Translations under genes and position numbers: made by a program
Notes under the pieces: generated by a model
The model's input: only the letters and a program-made list of their open reading frames with translations
Told to the model about the DNA's origin: nothing
Databases searched by the model: none
Shown: positions 53,201 through 64,000 of the stretch, piece by piece
Layout: each line of letters begins with the position of its first letter
Position numbering within the stretch: position 1 is the first letter of the stretch
Origin: Centropus unirufus
Lineage: Eukaryota > Chordata > Aves > Cuculiformes > Centropidae
NCBI GenBank assembly: GCA_013397695.1
Contig: VYZI01000113.1
Span: 1,634,709 to 1,698,708, forward strand
DNA: 64,000 nt
Reading direction: 5' to 3'

Positions 53201-53796
53201 CCTGGGATATTTGTGGGAGCTTCAGTTGTGGTTGCACTAAAGGATTAAAGTTCAGCCTTTATTTTCAGATATCTTCTTCACCTTTAAAGCAGGAGGTCAT
53301 TAGTTTTTGTGTTCCATGGTTGTTCTTTACCCGAAATTAGGAGAGGAATAATTCCTAGCTGTCAGAACCCTGAAATGGTTTCCACCATCAAAACAGCTTA
53401 ATGCAATTTTTTGTGACAACAACATGTGCAATTTCATTGTTCTTTCCAACAGCAATATGATCTGCTTTTTAGTACAGCTTCAAAATGGTCTTAACAGTCT
53501 TTTTATTATCATTGTGGTTAGTTTTCAGAAGTCCTCCATTTAAGTGAGGAGAAGGTAATCCAAAACCTTCCTAAATAACAGGAAATATTTGCCATTTTAC
53601 CTCCAGTACAAAAGTATTCATGTTTGCTGAAAAGCTAGGTCTTTCTAAAGGTCAGAACCATGGAGCTGTTGCATCCTTTGCTTTTATAACTCCTTTCAAT
53701 TTTGTCTGTTTAGAGTCAACCAACTTCTCTTGCATTCCCAGCTGACAGTGATTGGCTTTGGGTTTTGTGGTGTGGGTGGGCTTTTTTGGTGTGCTC

Positions 53797-53811
53797 TTTT
53801 TTTTTTTTTTT
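53797..53811. repeat. T15 homopolymer
   Basis: Fifteen T in a row, after a G/T-rich stretch, in intron 1. Confidence 0.95.
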
Positions 53812-54669
53812 AATAGGATACAAAAAACTGGTATAGAAATAGGATTTCAAAGCTTTTGGATAGGAAAATTGAATTACTGTTTTTAAACCGATGAGGTGGG
53901 GAATGTGACACTGAATTTGGTATTAGTGAGTTAGACTCAACTAAAGTAGACTATTGCCAATTTTATATTTGTAATAGTATCCTCAGTTACTGCTCAAGTT
54001 CAGGGCTATGGTTCTTAGTTTACTAAAATCATAATGAAACAGAAGAATATTTTTGAACTGACATAATTACATAATTTAAAATTGAAGTAATTGATGGAGG
54101 CCTTATTTGTTTTCTTTGTTTGTTTTTTTTTTTTTTGTTAAAGCACATGCATTTCACAGAATGACCATAAGGAAAGGAGAGTGTTGTATTTAAGGCATTT
54201 GACCTTGGTTTGGAAGTCTTCACCCTCTAGGTTTCCCATATGTTTTTCTCTTGTTAACTGGGGCTAGGTACTCATTTTAAAATATTACCCTCACCATTAT
54301 AAAATTACTGTCATGTGTTTTCTTGCTGAGATATAATCTAACCCTGGAAATAGCTAACTTCTTTTCATGCTCTTCTTATTAGTAGATGTTGATAACCCAA
54401 AAAGCTCTGCTTGTGTATATCCAGAAATATTTCACCCCTGGAAGGCTAAGGTGATACTTTGTCATCATGCAAACTGTCTCCAAATAAAGGTGATGTTACT
54501 CTGTTGAAATTTCCAGCTGGGCTTTAATTGGGAATTAGACAGTACTTGATGAACATTTACATAGATATGCCCTCACAAAAACACAGTTGCAGTGCCTCTT
54601 GCTTGAAATAAAGAAATCTGCTGCCCTCTCCTCAAGCTTAGCTCATTTTCACCAATTCTGTGAAATATA

Positions 54670-56475
54670 ACTAAAAATGTTTCTACAAATATATTAACAA
54701 CAGAAGGAGAGCCAAGGAGAATCTCCATCTCTTGCTGGACGTAGGGGGAATAATGCTGACAAAGGATGAGGACAAGGCTGAATTAGTTATTGCATTCTTT
54801 GCCTCAGTCCTTAGAGTAAGGTAAGATATTCTCCACATACCCATCCCCTTGAGCCAGAAGACAGGGAGGAGGGGGGCAGAAGGAAGCTCCCATGATCCAT
54901 AAGGAAATGTTTAGGGACCTGCTTAGTCAATTAGACATTCACAAGTCCGTGGGCCTGGAAGTGATCTGCCCTTCCAAGGGCATTGAGGAAGCTGGCAGAG
55001 GTGCTCGCCAAACCCCTTTCCATTATGTACCAGTAGTCCTGGCTGACTGGGGAAATTTCACTTGACTGGAGGTTGGTAAATGCTACGCCCATTTACAAGA
55101 AGAGCTGGAGGGAGGATCCAGGGAACTACAGGCTTGTTGGTCTGACCATGGTCCCAAGGAAGGTCATGGAGCAGGTCATCTTGAGTGCTATCACACAGCA
55201 CACACAGGACAAACAGGTGATCACGTCCAGTCAACAAGGGTTTATCAAAAGCAGGACCTGTCAAACTAACCTGATCTCTTTCTATGACAAGGTTACCTCC
55301 TCAAAAAAGAAGGACTATGGATGTAAAATACTTGGAATTTAGCAGTCTTTGACCCTGTTTTTCACAGTATTCTGCTTGAGAAACTGGCTACCACTAGTCT
55401 GGACAGGTGTACCCTCTGTTGGTAAAAAAGTGGCTGGATCTCTGGGCCTGAGTTGTTGTGTTAAATGTAGTTAAATCCAGTTGGAGACCAGTCACAAGTG
55501 GTGTTCCCTAGGGCTCAGTGCTGTGTTCGGTTCTGTTCAATATCTTTATCAAATATCTGGATGAAGGGGTTGAGGGGAGCACCCTCAGTAATTTTGCGAA
55601 TGACACTAAGCTGGGCAGAAGTGTTGATCTGCTGCTTGAGGGTAGGGAGGCTCTACAGAGGGATCTGAACAGGCTGGATCAGTGGGCTGTGATGAGTAAT
55701 ATGAGGTTCAACAAGGCCAAAAGATGCATCCTGCACTTGGGACACATCAACCCCATACAACTCTACAGGCTTGGGGAAGAGTGGCTAGAAAGCTGCCTGG
55801 CAGAGAAGGACCTGGGGGTGTTGGTTGACAGCTGACTAAACACGAGCCAGCAGTGTGCCCAAGTGGCCAAGAAGGCCAATAGCATCTTGGCCTGCATCAG
55901 TGTGTCCAGCATTACCAGGGAAGTGATTGTGCTGCTGTATTCAGCATTGGTGAGCCCCCACCTTGAATACTGTGTTCACTTCTGGGCCCTGCGCTACAAG
56001 GAAGATATTGAGGTGCTGAAGTCTGTCCAGAGAAGGGCAACAAAGCTGGTGAAGGGGCTGGAGAAAAAGGCTTATGAGAAGCAGCCAAGGAAACTGGAGT
56101 TGTTTAGCCTAGAGAAAAAATGGCTGAGAGCAGACCTTATCCCTGCCTTCAACTACCCAAAAGGACATTGTAGTGAGGTGGGTGTTGGCGTCTTCTTCCT
56201 AAGTAACTAGTGATAGCATGTTTGGAAGGGGCCTCAAATTGCACATGGAGAGATTCAGATTAGATAGCAGGAAAAAAAATTCACTAAAAGGGTTATCAGG
56301 CACTGGAACAGGTTGTCCAGGGAAGTGCTTGAGTCACCATCCCTGGAGGTATTTAAAAGACAGGTAGATTAGTTGCTCAGGGATATGGTTTGGTAGTGGA
56401 CAGGAATGGTTGGACTCGGTCTCAGAGGTCCAAACAAAAGATCCTATGATTCTATTCATGATTCTATGATAGTCA
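54670..56475 (+). mobile_element. CR1 LINE, 1.8 kb, with broken reverse transcriptase frame
   Basis: This is the longest CR1 copy in the window, in plus orientation. Early sequence near 54700-54800 reads as the linker before the RT domain (ENLHLLLDVGGNNADK, then a FASVL-like segment). Frame 55073-55342 contains YKKSWREDPGNYRLVGLT and KVMEQVILSAITQHT with SSQQGFIKSRTCQTNLI, the RT fingers/palm. Frame 55518-55835 contains LFNIFIKYLDEG, FANDTKL and RLGEEWLESCLAEKDLGV. Frame 55863-56210 contains LVSPHLEYCVHFWA and EVLKSVQRRATKLVKGLE. The catalytic F-A-D-D is changed to F-A-N-D, and GVPQG carries a stop at 55509-55511. Frames are also shifted against one another. The 3' end has the intact tail CTATGATTCTATTCATGATT near 56445-56475. 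Confidence 0.95.
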
Positions 56476-56817
56476 TGGACGGACAAGATTTATCCTGAAG
56501 AAGGGAGGGTTTTCAGAACTTGTGCCTGTCATTCCTGGAAAAAGCTGTAGCATTGCATTTAAGGATCCCTCCAGAAGTGCGTTACTTGATGAATTGGAAC
56601 ATATCTCTGACTGGGTGGGAGTGAATCAAGACTGAAATAGTCATGGTGTTTTTTACACTCTGAGGCTATTGTTTATGAAGTCGAGTAACAGAATTCCCTA
56701 TTTGTTTTCTTTTATGCTTGTTTTTAAAAGATATGTGCACCTTAAGACTTTCAGAAGGAAACTGTCTTATGGATCTGGGTAGTTCAGCTTTGAGTGGTAC
56801 ACTGAGGGCTTTGAAAA

Positions 56818-56905
56818 AAAAGAGGGCCTTTTTTTTTTTTTAACAAAAAAAAAGAACAACAAAAACAACCAAAACCACAACTCCCAAAAATACCTTCAAA
56901 AACCC
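56818..56905. repeat. A-run / T-run / A-C-rich low-complexity block
   Basis: A run of A is followed by T13 (56829-56841), then A9 after AAC, then an A/C-rich stretch such as AACAACCAAAACCACAACTC. The T13 and A9 could pair as a short hairpin. It lies about 340 bases after the CR1 3' end. Confidence 0.8.
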
Positions 56906-57499
56906 CAAACACCAGAAAATCGCATCCTCCTTATTTTATTTTCTCAAGGCTATTTTAAGTCTTTCCATGATACACATGCTGATTTGAACTGATGAGATTG
57001 TGGGTTTTTGTTGTTGCTGTTTAAATCCTACTTTTCTTTACAGAATCCTAATAAGGGCTTCCAGATTCAGTTGCAAACCATGCACCCAATATTTAGGTAT
57101 GGCACTGCCCATGGGAATTTTTTTTTTAATTTATATTTTGAAACTGGGAAATTCTGATTTTTATATAGTACCTCTAAAAATTGATGTATCTTTTGAAAAA
57201 AACATCGACCAAAAAACAACACAAAAACCCACCCAAAACCCAGTACACGCACACACCTTGTCTGGCATACATTAGGTAAAATAATCTACACATTATATTG
57301 GTCTGTAAATTGGTTCTAATCTCTTGAGAGATGAGTCTATTTCTATCTCTTTGTCCTCTAAGCAAAGACAAAGTGTGGAACTGTGGAATATATCATATCA
57401 TCATATCTTTAAGATCTTGGTTTTCAAGGAGATTATGTAGTATGGAGTGGGGTTTACTATATTTATAATTTAGACTTTGATAATTTACATTTTGGTATC

Positions 57500-57665
57500 A
57501 ATCATAGAATAGTTTGGCTTGGAAGGGACCTTAAAAATCATCCAATTTCAACACTCCTGCCATGGGCCAGAGCACCTTCCACTAGACCAGACTGCTGAAG
57601 GCCCCATCCAACCTTGCCTTGAAACCTTCCAGGGAAGAGACATCCACAACTTCCTTGAGCAACCT
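57500..57665 (-). mobile_element. CR1 LINE 3'-end fragment
   Basis: The plus strand starts AATCATAGAATAGTTTGG and continues with CTTGGAAGGGACCTTAAAAA, CCTGCCATGGGCC, CTTCCACTAGACCAG and CTTGAAACCTTCCAGGG to CTTGAGCAACCT. This is the complement of a CR1 3' end of about 165 bases, fairly well preserved. Confidence 0.93.
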
Positions 57666-57669
57666 ATCA

Positions 57670-57685
57670 ATAGATAGATAGATAG
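57670..57685. repeat. (ATAG)4 microsatellite at the CR1 edge
   Basis: Four perfect ATAG copies directly follow the 5'-truncated edge of the CR1 fragment. Confidence 0.95.
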
Positions 57686-58334
57686 TAAGCATTGCTCTTG
57701 ATGGGCTGCATTTTTTATCGTCTTATTCTCCTTGAAAAATACAACTTAAGAAAATAGCTATATGCTAGTCAGAGATGGTAATTCAATTTGACTTCTTGAA
57801 TTCCTCAGTTCATCATATTTTTCTTCCCCCCTAGACCCCTTTTTCACCTTTTTTTGAATAAAGCCTACAACAAACTGTAACCTGAGGCCTACTGACTGGG
57901 AGATTTCCAGAAATCTATTTCATAGCCAGTCATTTATACTCTATTAAGAACAAAGGTGAAGCACAAAACTTGGAGAATTTTGCCTGTGCAACAAATAATA
58001 AATATAAACACAACTTCAGACTGAAGGTGTTCTGCTATCTTCAGAGGCTCTACTTGTCTTCAGAATTCATCAAATCAGCATGAAAATCTGATATCGCTTT
58101 GGTTTCTAAAAATAAGTGAGAGAAAATGAATTGCAGTAAGTGTATTTATAAAGAAATGTGTATGAGAGTATGAAATAATAATGATATACTTAATAATAGG
58201 TTGTGTATTGATACCTTTTAAAGGTTTATTATATTAATGTAAAATAATGAAGCTCCCCTCTTGTTTAGACATGTAGTGGAGATAAAATAGCACATGTAGT
58301 CTTCTTTTGGTGTTGCATGAACACACTATAATAT

Positions 58335-58368
58335 AGAAACATAGAATTGTTTGGTTGGAAAGGACCTT
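58335..58368 (-). mobile_element. Very short CR1 3' fragment
   Basis: AGAAACATAGAATTGTTTGG followed by TTGGAAAGGACCTT is the complement of the last ~35 bases of CR1. It is either a severely 5'-truncated insertion or the remnant of a deleted one. Confidence 0.75.
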
Positions 58369-61300
58369 GTCTTGTAAAATCAGAAATGTAAATGTAGTTA
58401 AAGTGCATTATATCTTAACAATTTCAATGTGCATACCAGCTGGAGGATGAACCTATAAAAAGGATTTTCTGGAACCTGTGACTTGATGGTTTTTCTGGTG
58501 ATCTATTTTCATTCTGGGAAAAAAAAAAAAGTGCCATTTTTTTTTCCCTTAAATAAGTGGAAAGAAAGTAAACTGAGATAGTTTTGGTTGGGCTTTTGAG
58601 ATTTTGGTTTTGTAGACAATGTGAGGTTACAAACACACCTAGCTCAGTTGAACTCAGTGTTAAGGTTGACTGTCATAATGTTACACCAACTTAAAGCTGA
58701 AATTAGTTGTTAGAAACTGCAAAAGCTCAGTGTATATATAAATAAGAGTTACAATTTCTGGTAAAGGTCATGTGTAACTCCAGTTTCCAGTTGTTTTCAA
58801 ATTGTTCCATTTGCCCTGAGGTAAATAACACTGGCTTCTAAGAAGCTGCTGCATGTTTTTTTTTCTAGGTTTTTTCCACATACAAGTCTGTACCAATATT
58901 GTTATCTTATTTGGTCTCTTTTGTAAGTACAAAAGTGTACTGTTACTATGACAGTCCTATTAAGAATTGGAACAGGGATAAACATGTAGATCTTCAGTGA
59001 CCACAAAACTCTAATTGCATGACATGTGTATGAAAAATTGGATTTTCATGTAAGCAACTTGTTGAAGGCCATTATACCCAAGTACTCATAGAAACCATCT
59101 ATTGCATAAACCCATTGTATCATACCATAAAAGGAGAGTTTTCTTGTTTTAAATAGAGGAGATGTTAAACCAGAGAGATAAAGAGAGAGCTGTAAAATTG
59201 AGAGCCTTTATCATGAAAGATGTGCTGTCAGCACTAAAATATTGCATTGACATGAGAGAAGGGTGAATGTTGTCCCCTGCATGTGAAGCACTGTTTCATT
59301 CAACCTTTGTTCTCCTCTATAATAAAACAGGAATGAGACCCTGTTGGGCACGCTTATTGAGGCTGAACTGGCCTCTGATCTTTTGCATACTGCTTTATGC
59401 AAGTAGTGGGATCCTTCACAGTCTATGGAATCAATTCCAATTAAATGTTTGACTAAGAGATATAGGACCAGTCTTAACATGTAATTGCTAAAGTGGTAAA
59501 TTGTGATCATGTTCTCTATCCATGTGTCTAGAAGATATCTTGTAAGCTGTGCTCTGAAATATCATGTTTATCTTAAATATTTAGGCAGTAACTGAAGAAA
59601 CTGTTCAGAAAGAAAGCCTGCAGATCTTAAGAGGTCTGTTACATATGAGATGAGTCTTTTTCTCTGCAGGAAGATGAATAGACTGAACCGTTATGTTTAG
59701 TGCTCCTTATTTACATTATTATTGCCTTTTCTAAGTCACTAGGCTTTATAGTATGACCAGAGTATGGAAATACTATTCTTTGCTAGTGAGAAACCGTTGA
59801 ATAATTAGAGATGATTACTAATTGCATGATGTTTTTGTATCTAAAAAACAAAGCATAGAATCTCATCTCCCTCTTGTGTCCATCCTGTCCCACCTCCATG
59901 TTTCCTAGCATTCTTTCCCCATATTTTTCTAATGCTAGTTTTATTACTAGAAGTTAAGCTTGCACAGGTGGTCCTGTCGGGCTGTAAAAGTGGTGGTTCA
60001 AGCAATATGAGAAGACTGCCAGAATAATTCTGTCTTTTACATTTAGGGCTGAACTTACTTAGAAACCTTCAGATAGGATGTATGCAGGAGATCAATTATA
60101 CGTAGCTTGTAAAACATCCTGGGATATGCATGGGATACAAGATCAGTCAGCAGCACAAACTTTCCCATGAGAGGTATGTTTTTAAGGTATCGGGCAAATT
60201 GCTTCATCGATCTTTGTTTACCCTTCAATAACGGTGATAGTTTACTTTACATATTATTTTTTTGGGTAAACCTTGTTGAACGGTCCCCAGGATCATGTAA
60301 CCAGTGACTGATGGAGTTCTATTCCCAGCTGTAACTGCTTTCCTGGCTTAAAAGTTGAATTTGAAACTTGCAGAGATATAAATTACAGATATTCTGTTTC
60401 ACACATTCACTTTGGACTGTTGCTTTAATTAATAACATGCTTAAAGGATAATGTGTGTATTCTGTGGCCCAAGAGTTTGTTAAAAACCTATTTTTGTGTT
60501 CCTACATTTTTACTGCCCGTGAAGGCTAAATGTTTAAAAATAGGGTCTTTGTGGAAGAAGCTCCTGGATGTATTCCTAATAAATGCTGAAAATAATGGGA
60601 AATTAAGAAACTGTGTTCTTGGCATGGTATTGCAGAGCAGAATAGCTTGAATAGCTGAAAAATCAAGGGCAGTAGTCTGCAGATACAAAAAGACCACAAA
60701 ACTGGTAATGTTAGCAGACCTTGCTCCTTTGCTTTTATTCATAATATGTTGTCTTGGTCGTTGGTACATCAAAATGCCTTGTTGCAATTGCAATTGTGGA
60801 TCTTGAGAGTTACAGATTACTGTAATCTGATACCCAAAAGTTAATAAAGAAAATAAAACAAGAGATGCTCTGAAGCACAGATATACTGAAAAAGAATAAA
60901 AATCTGTTTTTAGGTTTGGGGTTTTTTTAGGAAAAATATTTAAGTTCTGGACATAAAGGTGCTAAAACAAGGCTTGGATTTTTTCCCCGTGAGAGGGGTG
61001 TGTCTGTATATAAAAAAAAAATATTAAAGCATGTACATGTGCATACATATGAAAAATATTTTTGTGGAAAATACTGTAACACTTGGGGTTTAGCCAGTGG
61101 TTTTGAAGGAAAACTTTGAACATGGGTCAAACCAAGAAAAGTTTTCAGAAACAACAAATGCCGTGAAGTGAAAGGTGATGTGTAATGTACTAAAAGTTTT
61201 GGGTCACATATGCTTAAATTTATGCATATGGTTGAATCTTTACCCCTATCAATATGAAAACTAATAAGACTTTGTAAACTGAACATTGTAACATTTGCAT

Positions 61301-61560
61301 TCCAGACTGGTTACAAGCATTAATCTTTATCCCTGTAAAAGCAGGAATTTCGTAAAAGAACATGGACAAATCTTTAGCACTTGAAATCTTAGCAGTGTCC
61401 ATGCAATATTGTGCATGATACTTAAACAATCCATGAATTAGTCACACATTTATCAGCTTAACATTGCTCTATTCAAAACTTCACACTGGACTACAAATAT
61501 TGAATCCCATAAACACTTTTCCCAAAGGCTAATAAGAGAAACCTTACTGCTTTTAATGTA

Positions 61561-61633
61561 TGAAAACAAAACAAAACAAAAAAAAAACCGAACCAAAAAA
61601 CCCACAAGAAAACAAGGGAAAAAAGTAAAGCAA
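61561..61633 (+). repeat. A-rich (AAAAC)n-like low-complexity block
   Basis: AAAACAAAACAAAACAAAAA continues into A/C-rich and A/G-rich sequence for about 70 bases. It is simple sequence; its antisense reading gives a phenylalanine-rich frame with no biological meaning that I can support. Confidence 0.8.
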
Positions 61634-62434
61634 AAAAGCCCTTCAAAATGCAGCAAAATAGCAAAACGATCACTAAGAATAATTTGAACCGCTTTTGAAT
61701 TTTTATATGTCTGAATTAATCTCAACGTACAGTTAAGTTCTATTATCACATTATGTACTCTGTTACTTGGGATTTGGATCCAACTCTGATTTGACGTGGA
61801 AAAAGTAGAGATAAATCTTTCCCAGAAAATACAGGGTAGGGTTTTTTCCCCTTGTCTTCTACTCTGCTTGTGTAAAATTGCGCTGGCCACAGAGCAGCAG
61901 TTTCACCCTTTACCTAGCCAGATCCTGTACCTCTATGACTATGTCTGGTCTGACCCAAATAGTCTCATGAGCCCTGGCCAAACAAAAAAAAAGAAAAAAG
62001 TGTTGCAGGGGTGTGCCAGGTATTCATAAAACAAATTCTCTTGCCAGTTGCTGCAAAGTTCAGTTCTTTCACTCTGTTTGGTGGCTTCAGTTGTATTCAT
62101 GAGCATCTCTTTATAGCATCAAAATCATCCCAATGACTTCAGAACATCTGTTCCGTCATCAGACAATCATCATGATGGCCCATGTGAAGTTTCAGTCTTA
62201 ATGAAGTACCCCAGAAATACAGATCCTGTAATTAATATCTATGATATATGATCTGCAAAATATGACAGATATCACAATGAGTATATATCCTTTTTTTTTG
62301 AGCTGGTACTGTTGTACCCTGCTCTACCTCCTTAAGCAGCCCTTCCCTGAAAGGGAAGACAAAAGACAAAGGCCACAAGCAGTGTCAGGGACACCTGGAC
62401 CCACTGCATTAGCAGCTCACAAAGAACATGCTTG

Positions 62435-62476
62435 TCACCTAGTAGTTCACATGGTTCACCTAGTAGTCCATGTGTG
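62435..62476. repeat. Two-copy 21-bp tandem repeat
   Basis: The 21-base unit starting TCACCTAGTAGT occurs twice in tandem (62435-62455 and 62456-62476), with several differences in the second half. It looks like an old local duplication. Confidence 0.75.
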
Positions 62477-63529
62477 ATTATGGAACTGGATTTGAATCTC
62501 TCTTTGAAGATGTGGTAGTAAATATTGTGTTCTTAGTGAGCCTGGAAAATAATATTTGACTTGACTGGGCTGTATGTCGTCTTCACTCTGTCGGCTGTAT
62601 GTCTGAAAGACCACATTTTTTTTAAAAGCTATAGTAGTTTAAAACCCAAAAAGACAAAGAGATAAAGTCTGATCAAGCTGTCAACTGTGTACAATGATTG
62701 TGGATACAGAAAACCCGTCTTCGTGCTTGCTGAAGTCGCTGGGAATCTTTTCCTTAACCCCAGTGAATGAGTGAACCTTCTTATATTACTTTGGGCCCCT
62801 TCTCAGGACATGGCTCTGACTGAGAAGGTCCCCACTAGTTAATCTCTTGGGAAACCGAGACACAGAAAATGTTCTTTTAAAAATTTCCCCTTAAAAATCC
62901 CAAGAGGCCTTTTTTTCTTAAACCAAGCTTGACCTGGCTATTGTAATCAGGTGTGTCCACAGCAGAGACCCACAATGCACATCTTAATCACGGGCCTTCT
63001 GTTGCAAAGGGTGAGTGTTCTTAAGTAACGGATATAATCTCTGTATAAATCTGAAGTTCTGTAGATAAACATTTCAGCTAATGAGCGTGTTAAGCTCCAA
63101 CTCTGTTTTCCTCATGCAAACAGAATTCTCTCACTCTGCTTCATCAGGTTGGTGTGTGATGTTCCTCATTAGCATGGCCACAGGTCCGATGTTAAGCTAT
63201 TAACTAACTCAATTTGTTTTGTTTCTTCATAACATGCTATTCTTGCCCATGCTTGTTCCCACTGCTCATTACTCATGTCTAACAGCCAGCAGCAGAGGAT
63301 TTGAAGGACATCTTTTTTCTCTTTATTGTACTTGATTAAGTTTTTCAGGGAAAAAAAACAAAGTTAATTTTACTGAACGATATATTGGGAAGTTTTGGTG
63401 TGCAATAAGGTAGTTTCTTGAAGAATTTTCTGACGTGGCTTTCTAGATATTTAGTTCTGAATCCCAAAATGCTTAAGAACTAAGCTGAATTTGCAGCAGG
63501 AAAAATTTCTAGAGGTGCTGAGGTGATTG

Positions 63530-63790
63530 AATGTGGTGCCTTCCTATAGAGAGGGATATAGACAGATAGGGAATAAGTGAGAAACTGAGGTAGAACAGAA
63601 TGTAAGAACTGGTCAGAGAGGATGTGGCAATAAGAGGAAAGATGAGTTTTATCAGTTCGTTTTCTGTGCAGGAATAGAAAAAGGAAGAAATGGCAGATGC
63701 AGAAGAGCGGATGCAGAAGGTAATAAATGTGTCTGCTTGGGGAAGGCAAAATAAAAGATAAACTGTGATGACTAGGATAGGACGGCAGCT
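63530..63790 (+). repeat. Purine-rich low-complexity stretch
   Basis: The plus strand is biased to A and G for about 260 bases, with GATGCAGAAG present twice (near 63696 and 63710). No gene or named repeat is recognised; the antisense 110-codon frame is a composition artefact. Confidence 0.5.
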
Positions 63791-64000
63791 GATTGAAATA
63801 AGTTGGTATCATTCAGCTTAAGCCTGTGGTTAGTGTAGGCCAAAGTATTTAGTCTGGAAAAAGCAGGTATGCTGTTATACTGTAACGCAGGCCCTTATCA
63901 GGGCCCATTTCGAGAAGATAAAATAGACTATTCTGTGCTGAAAAGGTATCTTACTTATTGCTTAATACTTCAATGTCTTTGTATTGCCAGTACTATTAAG

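Larger units (their letters stand above)
31363..64000 (+). other. PDGFC: PDGFC intron 1 (5' part, at least 32.6 kb)
   Basis: Everything after the donor to the right edge is intron 1. Exon 2 should start in phase 1 with a sequence encoding VQDPQHERII-like residues that begin the CUB domain; I looked for this and did not find it. The intron is AT-rich after the CpG island fades. Apart from the repeats, hairpins and G-quadruplex motif listed separately, I see no further structure in 31620-33720, 34800-37988, 38177-41484, 42930-47789, 47816-54669, 56910-57499, 58370-61560 or 62480-63520. The long first intron agrees with the large intron 1 of mammalian PDGFC. Confidence 0.85.

Noticed and set aside
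61453..61890. A 145-codon antisense frame with a Phe-rich hydrophobic stretch
   Set aside because: The hydrophobic run is the complement of an A-rich simple repeat. No upstream gene context or homology supports it.

Overview
The window is vertebrate nuclear DNA, most likely avian. It is AT-rich, gene-poor and punctuated by CR1-type LINE fragments. Several of these carry the CR1 reverse transcriptase reading frame or the typical 3' tail built on ATTCTATGATTCTATGA. CR1 of this kind dominates bird genomes and also occurs in crocodilians and turtles, so bird is the best but not the only reading. I saw no bacterial-style operons, no rRNA or tRNA, and no CRISPR array.

The only protein-coding exon I can support is coding exon 1 of PDGFC (platelet-derived growth factor C), plus strand, from the ATG at 31245 to the splice donor after 31362. 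It encodes the signal peptide and the start of the mature chain. The conserved ending KEQNG is followed by a perfect GTAAG donor in phase 1, as expected for this gene. The exon lies in a CpG-rich promoter block (about 30590-31620) interrupted by an assembly gap of 213 N (30810-31022).

Layout: 1 to about 30590 is the 5' flank of PDGFC with no recognisable gene. It holds three CR1 sites (3726-5120 minus, 9309-9416 plus, 10710-11148 minus with a second CR1 nested in it), several short simple repeats, a perfect 12-bp hairpin, an isolated G-quadruplex motif and two AT-rich stretches that look like candidate conserved noncoding elements. From 31363 to the right edge is PDGFC intron 1, at least 32.6 kb long; I found no exon 2. 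The intron contains an early G-quadruplex motif, a pair of roughly 188-bp inverted repeats about 4 kb apart (33721-33909 and 37989-38176), a perfect 11-bp hairpin, a 1.8-kb CR1 copy (about 54670-56475) and several shorter CR1 fragments.

From established synteny, GLRB lies head-to-head upstream of PDGFC in mammals, so the left 30 kb is probably the GLRB-PDGFC intergenic region. No GLRB exon is visible. I did not find a convincing new gene system. The least explained signals are the large inverted repeat pair, the upstream ORF arrangement before the PDGFC start, and the structure-rich sequence beside the promoter gap.
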